Notes under the pieces: generated by a model
Told to the model about the DNA's origin: nothing
What the model saw: the letters and a program-made list of their open reading frames with translations, nothing else
Databases searched by the model: none
Assembly: GCA_029013165.1 (NCBI GenBank)
Contig: JAQXMV010000157.1
Coordinates: 1-7,646, forward strand
Length of the DNA stretch: 7,646 bases
Origin: Oscillospiraceae bacterium
Lineage (GTDB): Bacteria; Bacillota; Clostridia; Oscillospirales; Acutalibacteraceae
Reading direction: 5' to 3'
Shown: positions 1 to 5,668 of the stretch, in pieces
How the letters are laid out: every line of letters starts with the position of its first letter
Position numbering within the stretch: the first letter of the stretch is position 1
Translations under genes and position numbers: made by a program

Positions 1-201
1 CGAAAAGAAGTGGTACTAAAAAGGCAGAACATAAAACACCCGACTGTCGGCAGACCGCGTAGAGCGACTGTATTTTCGCCGATGAAAGATAGCGTAATAA
101 TCAGCATAACGCGCCTAAATAGAACAAACAAAAATTACTCCACCGACTGCACTCGGCGAAAATACCCCGGAGCGATCGACAGGCACAAGAGCGCGTTTTG
201 C
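1..201. other. Intergenic stretch without a convincing gene
   Basis: I see no recognisable gene or tRNA here. A GTG-started frame at 10-210 encodes 66 residues, but it has no visible ribosome binding site, resembles nothing I know, and ends inside the terminal repeat of the neighbouring palindromic element. The stretch contains a perfect 13-bp inverted repeat (GTATTTTCGCCGA at 70-82, its complement at 153-165). It also holds AGGCACAAGAGCGC at 181-194, which nearly matches AGGCACAAAGCGC at 291-303 inside the neighbouring element. It could be the decayed remains of another repeat element. A gene ending to the left of the window cannot be judged. Confidence 0.5.
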
Positions 202-202
202 A

Positions 203-226
203 TAGGGTGACACATGTAATACGAAA
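203..226. repeat. Left terminal inverted repeat
   Basis: Begins TAGGGTG and ends CATGTAATACGAAA. It is the reverse complement of 372-395 except at positions 210 and 212. Confidence 0.75.
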
Positions 227-229
227 TCG

Positions 230-254
230 CCTGAAAGAGTTTTACTCTTTCAGG
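230..254. repeat. Perfect 10-bp hairpin inside the element
   Basis: CCTGAAAGAG (230-239) and CTCTTTCAGG (245-254) form a perfect stem around the five-base loop TTTTA. It forms one arm of the three-way junction. It is not followed closely by a clean T-run: six T's occur only at 262-267 and are themselves paired in the next stem. I therefore do not call it a terminator, although a plus-strand terminator role is not excluded. Confidence 0.7.
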
Positions 255-261
255 TCGCAGA

Positions 262-368
262 TTTTTTATCGTCGGATTTTTGCCCGGTCAAGGCACAAAG
301 CGCAGTAAATCCTTGCGGATTTACGAGCATTTTAACGATGACCGGGCGGAAATACGGCTGATAAAAAA
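262..368 (+). repeat. Long internal stem-loop of the element
   Basis: Bases 262-290 pair with 339-368. Two perfect 9-bp blocks (262-270 with 360-368, and GCCCGGTCA 282-290 with 339-347) flank a middle segment that has one mismatch (275/354), one bulge (359) and three wobble pairs (272/357, 280/349, 281/348). All three wobbles are U-G when read as plus-strand RNA and would be A-C on the minus strand. The apical region holds a further perfect 8-bp hairpin, GTAAATCC (305-312) with GGATTTAC (317-324), around the loop TTGC. The pairing bias hints that a plus-strand RNA may be the folded form, but C-to-T decay of a palindrome would look the same. Confidence 0.6.
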
Positions 369-371
369 CGC

Positions 372-395
372 TTTCGTATTACATGGGGCACCCTA
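372..395. repeat. Right terminal inverted repeat
   Basis: Begins TTTCGTATTACATG and ends CACCCTA, mirroring the left repeat at 203-226. The outermost TA is the candidate target-site duplication. Confidence 0.75.
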
Positions 396-396
396 T

Positions 397-527
397 TGTC
401 ACGCCTGACAAAGTATGAGCCCCCGCGGCTTGAGCGGTACGACGTAGAAGTAAAGTGAAACATAAATCAAAAAAGAAAACTTCCCTAAAAGTACACAGAA
501 AAAAGTCGCCGTCAAAAAAAGAAACAA
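397..527. other. Intergenic spacer, A-rich on the plus strand
   Basis: No gene, tRNA or repeat is recognisable between the palindromic element and the ypeB terminator. The right part (about 450-527) is A-rich on the plus strand, so T-rich in the ypeB direction. Confidence 0.5.
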
Positions 528-557
528 CTCACCCGTATCTCTGGATAGACGGGTGAG
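511..557 (-). terminator. Rho-independent terminator of ypeB
   Basis: CTCACCCG (528-535) pairs with CGGGTGAG (550-557), and the stem continues inward as TATC/GATA (536-539 with 544-547). Read on the minus strand, the hairpin starts 25 bases after the ypeB stop codon and is followed by a T-rich tract, including seven consecutive T's (plus-strand A's at 514-520). Position and orientation fit termination of ypeB transcription. Confidence 0.85.
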
Positions 558-582
558 CGTAATTATATCAAGATCGGAATGA

Positions 583-1917
583 TCACCGCGTCAGCGTGCC
601 GCCGTCGCTGTAAAGCAGCAGCAAAATATTCTGCTCCTTGCCGGTTTCCGTGTCGATATAAACCAGTGCCTCGTTGCCGGAAATATCCTTGCAGCGGAAC
701 TCATAGCAAAAGGCTTCCTTGCCGGTGTCAAGGGGAATGAGAGCTTCGCCGGAGGAAATCACCGAAAGCTCGGGAGACAGAATTTCCGCCGCCTGTTCTC
801 TGGTGAGGGCAGGGGTGGGCCTGTTCCTGGTGCAGTGGTTGGTCAGATAACCCGAAGCATCGAGGGAAAGGACTTTACCGCTGTCGAGAGCCACGCTGAC
901 CTTGATCAGGTCGCTGTAATAGATCACGCCCTCCTCTTCGGCGGCGAAATTGACCGTACACACGCCGTCATAGCGTGAATAATAGCTCTCTTTCATGTTT
1001 TCATATCCGTTTTTCTTCAGGTATTCGGCGGCGCGCTTCACGGCCTCCTTGCTGCTGATGGTCTCCTCGCCGGCCTCGGCCGGGCTCAAAAGATAGCAGA
1101 GCTTTCCGCCCTTTTTGGTAATGCCCACGGAGGTGTCTCCCAGAGAGAAACAGTATAATTCGATGTTCCCGGCCCGATCCTTTTCCCGGCGCAGGGATTT
1201 TTCGTCGCAGCCAATGATGGCGGCGGCATTCTTTTTGGCCTCGGCCAAGGTGATTTCATTCAGATCCTCCAGCATTTTTCCGCCCTTTTTGTTCAGCACG
1301 CTGTCGGCAAAGGGACCGTCATAAATCAGGGTGGGATAATCGGTCAGGCTCTGCTCCACATCGCTGACCTCTCCGGAAAATTCTGCCATACGCTGTACGC
1401 TGAGCCCCGTGCTTTTGGGCAGAGCCATGAGGCTGACACTGCCGTCGAGACAGCCTGCGCGGATCTGATCCATGCCGCTTGAAAGAGACTTGGAATATTC
1501 ATAAAGCTCCCGGATTCTGCCGTAGTCCTCCTCGCTGATCTTTCCCTGCTGCTGAGAAGAAACCAAACTCAGGGTGTATTCGCCCACCTGAGAGAGAAAC
1601 TTATATATTTCATCGGTGATCATGTTTTCATCGGTGAGCTGGCTGAGACTGACTTTGGCAATGCCCGTCCGGCAGGAGAGCTCCTCGCCGATGAGGCGCA
1701 GCTTTTCCTTGGTGCCGCAGTAAAGGCCTTTCTGCAGACTGACGGTGATGTTGTCCAGGTTTTCGCACAGCTCGCTCACGGCTTTCTGCGCCGAAACCTC
1801 GCACAGGAAACGGTATTTGTGGGCACGGACGGCAAAGACCGTTGCGGCGACGGCCAGCACCACACAGAACACCGAGAGATAGCTGATCAGACGGATATAG
1901 CTTCTTTTGCTTTTCAT
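583..1917 (-). CDS. ypeB: Germination protein YpeB family, PepSY domains
   Basis: YpeB is a spore membrane protein known in Bacillus to be mutually dependent with the cortex-lytic enzyme SleB for stability in the dormant spore. This product has 444 residues, close to the family's roughly 450. It has a short basic N-terminus (KSKRSYIR) and a membrane anchor at about 9-31, then a helical N-terminal domain to about 190. The family signature YPTLIYDGPFADSV follows at 194-207. Three PepSY-like units lie at about 222-282, 288-362 and 369-434, and the typical C-terminus contains a GGTLT motif. The ATG at 1917 is preceded by AAGGGG (1928-1933 on the plus strand), 10 bases upstream, and gives an intact membrane anchor. 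The gene stands alone: upstream is the divergent operon promoter, downstream a terminator. No sleB is adjacent, unlike the sleB-ypeB pair of Bacillus. The presence of this gene implies a spore-former. Confidence 0.93.
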   Translation of the reverse strand: MKSKRSYIRLISYLSVFCVVLAVAATVFAVRAHKYRFLCEVSAQKAVSELCENLDNITVSLQKGLYCGTKEKLRLIGEELSCRTGIAKVSLSQLTDENMITDEIYKFLSQVGEYTLSLVSSQQQGKISEEDYGRIRELYEYSKSLSSGMDQIRAGCLDGSVSLMALPKSTGLSVQRMAEFSGEVSDVEQSLTDYPTLIYDGPFADSVLNKKGGKMLEDLNEITLAEAKKNAAAIIGCDEKSLRREKDRAGNIELYCFSLGDTSVGITKKGGKLCYLLSPAEAGEETISSKEAVKRAAEYLKKNGYENMKESYYSRYDGVCTVNFAAEEEGVIYYSDLIKVSVALDSGKVLSLDASGYLTNHCTRNRPTPALTREQAAEILSPELSVISSGEALIPLDTGKEAFCYEFRCKDISGNEALVYIDTETGKEQNILLLLYSDGGTLTR

Positions 1918-1944
1918 GGTAACAATTCCCCTTTTTATTGAAAA

Positions 1945-1973
1945 TAGCTAAAATTAGTTTACGAAGTATTCAA
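1945..1973 (-). promoter_or_regulatory. Tentative ypeB promoter
   Basis: On the minus strand TTGAAT (complement of 1968-1973) is followed after 17 bases by TAGCTA (1945-1950), a weak -10. The overlapping TGAATA resembles the -35 of forespore sigma-G promoters, which control ypeB in Bacillus subtilis, but I find no good CATnnTA-type -10 at the right distance. Which sigma factor reads it is undecided. Confidence 0.25.
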
Positions 1974-2003
1974 AAAAATATCCCTTATTTTTTCTTCGAT
2001 TCA

Positions 2004-2032
2004 TTGCATAAAAAACATATTTATTGTATAAT
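2004..2032 (+). promoter_or_regulatory. Sigma-A promoter of the desulfurase-thiI-cinA-sortase operon
   Basis: TTGCAT (2004-2009) and a perfect TATAAT (2027-2032) are separated by exactly 17 bases, in AT-rich DNA. The transcript should begin near 2039. This gives a leader of about 24 bases before the TTG start and rules out translation from the in-frame TTG at 2024 or ATG at 2036, which lie within or upstream of the promoter -10. Confidence 0.85.
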
Positions 2033-2048
2033 GTAATGGATTATCATG

Positions 2049-2056
2049 AGGAGGTG
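2049..2056 (+). promoter_or_regulatory. Strong ribosome binding site fixing a TTG start
   Basis: AGGAGGTG at 2049-2056 is a near-perfect Shine-Dalgarno sequence. Eight bases separate AGGAGG from the TTG at 2063, an optimal distance, so it decides the start of the cysteine desulfurase gene. Confidence 0.88.
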
Positions 2057-2062
2057 TGCCCG

Positions 2063-3190
2063 TTGACGGCTTATTTTGACAACAGCGCCACAACAAAGCC
2101 CTGCGAAAAAGCGGTGGAAAAAATGCTTTTTACCCTGCGCGAATGCTGGGGCAATCCCTCCTCTTCTCACGAAAAGGGTGTGGAAGCGCAGATGCTTCTT
2201 GATTCCTGCCGGAAAACTCTTGCGGACAAGCTCTCGTGTAGCCCTCAGGAGATCTTCTTCACCTCCGGCGGCACGGAGAGCAATAATATCGCCGTTCTCG
2301 GCGCGGCGAGAGCCGCCGCCCGTTCCGGCAAAAAAGTAATCACCGGCGCCGTGGAACATCCCAGCGTCATGAGAGCTTTCGACCGTCTCGAGAGCGAGGG
2401 CTTCGAGGTGATCCGCATCGGTACGGACCGCTTCGGCAGGATCGACCTTGCTGCCATGGAGGACGCCCTTGACGGCAGCACAACCCTCGTCAGCGTTATG
2501 GCGGTCAATAACGAGCTGGGCACCGTGGAGCCCACGGCGGAAATCGCCGCCCTGATCCGAAAAAAGGCGCCCCGCGCCCTGTTCCATGTGGACGCCGTTC
2601 AGGCTTTCGGAAAAATCCCTCTCAGCGTCCGCCGGCCGGCCGTTGACCTGATGAGCGTCAGCTCCCACAAGATTCACGGCCCGAAAGGCGTCGGCGCCCT
2701 CTATGTCAAAAAGGGCACCAAACTGCAGGCTCTCTCTTTCGGTGGCGGTCAGGAAAGTAATCTGCGCCCGGGAACCGAGGCCATGCCGGCCATCGCCGGT
2801 TTTGCCACCGCGGTTGAGGAACTGACGACGGAAAAAAGTCTGAAAAAAGTCACCGCCCTGCGAGATGAATTAGTGGAAAATCTAAGTAAAATCCCCGGCC
2901 TTGTCATCAATTCTCCGGTAGAGGCTCTGCCCTATATTGTGAATATTTCTCTGCCGGGTTATCCCTCGGAGACGGTTCTGAATTTCCTTTCGGATATGGA
3001 TATATATGTTTCCTCCGGCTCTGCCTGCTCCAAGGGTCACAGGAGCCATGTGCTGACGGCGGCAGGACTGCCTGCGGAGATCATCGACTCCTCCCTGCGA
3101 ATCAGTTTTTCGAGGTATACGACGCCCCGGGAGCTGGAATACTTGATAGAGGGTCTGAAAAGGGCCACGGAAAGAATCATGAAGAGGTAA
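2063..3190 (+). CDS. nifS: Cysteine desulfurase (NifS/IscS family, ThiI partner)
   Basis: PLP-dependent fold-type I aminotransferase-class enzyme that converts L-cysteine to alanine and leaves a persulfide on an active-site cysteine. From the TTG start it has 375 residues, normal for the family. Visible landmarks are the N-terminal YFDNSATT (4-11), the PLP-stacking His99 in VEHPS, Asp177 and Gln180 in HVDAVQ, the Schiff-base Lys203 in SSHKIHGPKG, RPGTE (235-239), and the catalytic Cys322 in SSGSACSKG. The stop lies 3 bases before thiI, so translation is probably coupled. In Bacillus subtilis the desulfurase next to thiI (NifZ) supplies sulfur specifically for tRNA 4-thiouridine, and the same role is inferred here. 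Iron-sulfur assembly is a less likely alternative, since no scaffold gene is nearby. The symbol is family-level only. Confidence 0.93.
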   Translation: MTAYFDNSATTKPCEKAVEKMLFTLRECWGNPSSSHEKGVEAQMLLDSCRKTLADKLSCSPQEIFFTSGGTESNNIAVLGAARAAARSGKKVITGAVEHPSVMRAFDRLESEGFEVIRIGTDRFGRIDLAAMEDALDGSTTLVSVMAVNNELGTVEPTAEIAALIRKKAPRALFHVDAVQAFGKIPLSVRRPAVDLMSVSSHKIHGPKGVGALYVKKGTKLQALSFGGGQESNLRPGTEAMPAIAGFATAVEELTTEKSLKKVTALRDELVENLSKIPGLVINSPVEALPYIVNISLPGYPSETVLNFLSDMDIYVSSGSACSKGHRSHVLTAAGLPAEIIDSSLRISFSRYTTPRELEYLIEGLKRATERIMKR

Positions 3191-3193
3191 GAA

Positions 3194-4366
3194 ATGAAAG
3201 AAGTTTTACTGATCAAAAACGGAGAACTGGCCCTCAAGGGTCTCAACCGAGGCACCTTTGAGGACATTCTCGTCAAAAATATGAGACGCCGCCTGGGCGC
3301 CGCCGTGGGCAAATTCGTCTTTACCAAATCTCAGTCGACGATCATTGCCGAGGCCGCTGAGGAGGACGCCGATTTCGACCTTGCCGAAGATGTTCTGAAA
3401 AAGGTCTTCGGCATCGCCGGCTTTTCCCGTGCTGCTCTGGCGGAAAAAGACATAGAGGACATCAAGCGGGTCGCTCTTTCTTATCTTCGCGATGAGCTGG
3501 AGTCTGCAGGAACCTTTAAGGTCAACGCCAAGCGCAGTGACAAGCGTTTTCCCATGACTTCACCGGAGATCTGCCGCGAGGTAGGCGCTCATCTGCTTCG
3601 TAATATCCCCTCCTTAAAGGTCGATGTGCACAATCCCGATGTGACTGTCACCGTGGAAGTCAGGGATAAAAATGTATTCATTCACGGCAACCAGATCAAG
3701 GGCGCCGGCGGTATGCCCGTCGGTTCTGCCGGCAGAGCCGCTTTGCTGGTCTCCGGCGGCATCGACTCCCCCGTGGCCGGCTATATGATGTCCAAGCGCG
3801 GACTGCAGCTTACGGCCATTCATTTTGCCGCACCGCCCTATACCAGCAAGCGCGCGGAGATGAAGGTCAGGGATCTGGTCTCAATCGTCGCCAAATACAG
3901 CGGCAGAGTCAATTTTGCCATTGTCAATTTCACGGAAATCCAGGAAGCCATCAAGGAGAAATGCCCCGAGGAGCTTTTCACGGTCATCATGCGGCGCATG
4001 ATGATGCGCATTTCCCTGCGGCTGGCCGAGCGAGATGATTGCGGCGCCCTGATCACAGGCGAAAGCCTGGGACAGGTGGCCTCCCAGACCATGGGTGCTC
4101 TGGCCTGCACCGACGCCGTTTCCACCATGCCGGTTTTCCGTCCTCTCATCGGCATGGACAAGGAGGAGATTATCACGATCTCACGCAAAATCGGAGCCTT
4201 CGAGACTTCCATTCTGCCCTATGAGGACTGCTGTACGGTTTTCACGCCCAAGCACCCGAGAACACGGCCGACCATCGCCCTCATCGAAGAGGCGGAAGCC
4301 GCCGCAGACTTTGCTCCCATGATCGAGAGAGCCATCGAGACCGTCCGGTATGAACATATAGACTAA
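3194..4366 (+). CDS. thiI: tRNA 4-thiouridine synthase ThiI (tRNA uracil 4-sulfurtransferase)
   Basis: ThiI adenylates uridine 8 of tRNA and replaces its oxygen with sulfur, giving the near-UV-sensing nucleoside s4U; in some bacteria it also serves thiamine thiazole synthesis. The 390-residue product shows the N-terminal ferredoxin-like domain (about 1-60), a THUMP tRNA-binding domain (about 63-167) and the PP-loop ATPase domain, with SGGIDSP at 187-193. A Cys pair (346-347, in YEDCCTVF) corresponds to the conserved cysteine region of the PP-loop domain. The C-terminal rhodanese domain of the Escherichia coli enzyme is absent, as in Bacillus, so sulfur is presumably passed directly from the desulfurase encoded just upstream. 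The ATG at 3194 has AGAGG at 3183-3187, inside the end of the previous gene. No thiamine genes are visible nearby, which favours tRNA modification as the main role. Confidence 0.96.
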   Translation: MKEVLLIKNGELALKGLNRGTFEDILVKNMRRRLGAAVGKFVFTKSQSTIIAEAAEEDADFDLAEDVLKKVFGIAGFSRAALAEKDIEDIKRVALSYLRDELESAGTFKVNAKRSDKRFPMTSPEICREVGAHLLRNIPSLKVDVHNPDVTVTVEVRDKNVFIHGNQIKGAGGMPVGSAGRAALLVSGGIDSPVAGYMMSKRGLQLTAIHFAAPPYTSKRAEMKVRDLVSIVAKYSGRVNFAIVNFTEIQEAIKEKCPEELFTVIMRRMMMRISLRLAERDDCGALITGESLGQVASQTMGALACTDAVSTMPVFRPLIGMDKEEIITISRKIGAFETSILPYEDCCTVFTPKHPRTRPTIALIEEAEAAADFAPMIERAIETVRYEHID

Positions 4367-4389
4367 CCAAGATAAAGAGGGTATGCCAA

Positions 4390-5631
4390 GTGAACTGTGA
4401 GCTCATCAGCGTAGGAACAGAAATCCTTCTGGGAGACATTCTCAATACAAACGCTCAATATCTGGCCAAGGAGCTGGCGGCGCTGGGAATCGGCGTACTG
4501 CGCCAGACCACCGTGGGCGACAATGAGGGCCGACTCCTGGACGCCCTCGACAGCGCATTTGGCCGCTGTGACACGGTGATTCTCACCGGCGGACTGGGGC
4601 CGACGCCCGACGACCTGACTAAGGAGACCTGCGCCGAATATTTCGGAAAGAAGCTCCTTCTGGACAAAGAAAGTCTTGAAAAGATCGAGGCTTATTTTTC
4701 CGCCAGAAGCATTGTTCCCATGCCCGAAAGCAACAAAAAACAGGCTCTGCTGCCCGAGGACAGCCTCAAGCTGCCCAATGACAACGGAACCGCCCCGGGC
4801 TGCGTCATGGAAAAAGACGGCAAGCGCATCATCATTCTTCCGGGGCCGCCCAAGGAAATGGTGCCCATGTTCCGCGACTATGTGAAGCCTTATTTGAAAA
4901 AATTCACCCATTCGGTTATCCTGTCCCACAGCATTCGCACCTTCGGCATCGGCGAAAGCTATATGTCCGAGCAGGTGGCCGATCTGCTGGAGGGAGAAAA
5001 TCCCACCCTGGCCCCTTACGCCAAAAGCGGCGAAGCCCTGCTTCGCATCACCGCCTCGGCGGCCGATGAAAAAGAGGCCGAGGAAAAGATAGGCCCCGTT
5101 GCCGAGGAGATCAAAAGACGGCTCGGCAACTATATTTACGGCATTGACACGCCGAATATCGAAACGGCAGTCTTTGAACTGCTCAAAAGCAAGGGTCTGA
5201 CCGTAGCTTTTGCCGAGAGCTGCACCGGCGGTCTGTGCGCCAAAAGGCTGACGGATATTCCCGGTGCCTCCGATGTCATTCACTGCGGCGTTGTCTCTTA
5301 TTCCGATGAGATCAAGCACCGCGTGCTGGGCGTCAAAAAAGAAACCCTGGAGCAATTCACCGCCGTCAGCGGCGAAACGGCACAGGAAATGGCCCGGGGC
5401 GTCAGACTGCTCTCCGGCGCCGACTTCGGCGTGAGCCTGACCGGCTATGCCGGCCCGGGCAACGAAGAAGAGGTGGGCACGATATTCATCGCCGTGGACG
5501 GCGAAAAAAAGACCCGCCTACAAAAACTCGTCACCTGTCACAGGGGCGAAAACTGCCGCGACTACAACAGGCATGTGGCTGCGTCCAATGCCTTTAATCT
5601 GCTGCGGCTGGTTATATCGGAGAACGATTGA
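4390..5631 (+). CDS. cinA: CinA family protein: MoaB-like domain plus NMN amidohydrolase domain
   Basis: Two-domain cytoplasmic protein of 413 residues, standard for full-length CinA. Residues 1 to about 170 are the MoaB/MogA-like COG1058 domain, with ELISVGTEILLGDILNTNA (4-22) and the LTGGLGPTPDDLT block (65-77); this domain has been linked to pyrophosphatase activity on ADP-ribose-type compounds. Residues about 255-413 are the PncC-type domain, which deamidates nicotinamide mononucleotide to nicotinate mononucleotide; the AESCTGG motif (275-281) contains the conserved Ser277. The glycine loop TGYAGPG (351-357) is followed by only NEEE before VGTIF, a few residues shorter than the AGPxGGTxxKPVG pattern I recall for the family. 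The start is GTG at 4390 behind AGAGGG (4376-4381). An ATG at 4383 is out of frame and meets a stop after five codons. The gene begins 23 bases after thiI. The historical competence-induced name does not prove a DNA uptake role here. Confidence 0.95.
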   Translation: MNCELISVGTEILLGDILNTNAQYLAKELAALGIGVLRQTTVGDNEGRLLDALDSAFGRCDTVILTGGLGPTPDDLTKETCAEYFGKKLLLDKESLEKIEAYFSARSIVPMPESNKKQALLPEDSLKLPNDNGTAPGCVMEKDGKRIIILPGPPKEMVPMFRDYVKPYLKKFTHSVILSHSIRTFGIGESYMSEQVADLLEGENPTLAPYAKSGEALLRITASAADEKEAEEKIGPVAEEIKRRLGNYIYGIDTPNIETAVFELLKSKGLTVAFAESCTGGLCAKRLTDIPGASDVIHCGVVSYSDEIKHRVLGVKKETLEQFTAVSGETAQEMARGVRLLSGADFGVSLTGYAGPGNEEEVGTIFIAVDGEKKTRLQKLVTCHRGENCRDYNRHVAASNAFNLLRLVISEND

Positions 5632-5668
5632 AAGGCAGAGAAATTCTATCTGACAAGGAAAGATATCT

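Larger units (their letters stand above)
202..396. mobile_element. MITE-like palindromic element with terminal inverted repeats
   Basis: Bases 202-226 pair with 372-396 over 25 positions with two mismatches (212/386 and 210/388), including a perfect 14-bp block CATGTAATACGAAA (213-226) against 372-385. The repeats end in TA on both sides (203-204 and 394-395), with GGGTG just inside the left TA and CACCC just inside the right one. That is the arrangement expected of a small non-autonomous element moved by an IS630/Tc1-mariner-type transposase, which duplicates TA. The interior carries two further nested palindromes (230-254 and 262-368), so the whole can fold as a three-way junction. No open frame or transposase lies inside. 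Mobility is inferred from architecture only. The alternative is a structured RNA or a static intergenic repeat family. Confidence 0.6.

Noticed and set aside
10..210. 66-residue frame with GTG start at the left edge
   Set aside because: No ribosome binding site, no recognisable similarity, and the stop falls in the terminal repeat of the palindromic element.
230..267. Plus-strand rho-independent terminator at the CCTGAAAGAG hairpin
   Set aside because: The T-run at 262-267 is seven bases away from the stem and is better explained as one side of the next long stem. It could still terminate an unseen gene to the left, but the evidence is insufficient.
291..338. Known riboswitch class in the apical region of the element
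   Set aside because: I could not match the loop sequences to any riboswitch consensus, and the element is not upstream of a gene in the plus-strand direction: the next gene, ypeB, is converging.
2021..2677. 218-codon antisense frame over the cysteine desulfurase
   Set aside because: It lies opposite conserved catalytic segments and shows no recognisable domain. Its start lies inside the desulfurase gene and it has no plausible transcription unit.
4363..5355. 330-codon antisense frame over cinA
   Set aside because: No family resemblance, and it lies opposite a well-conserved gene; a shadow of codon bias.
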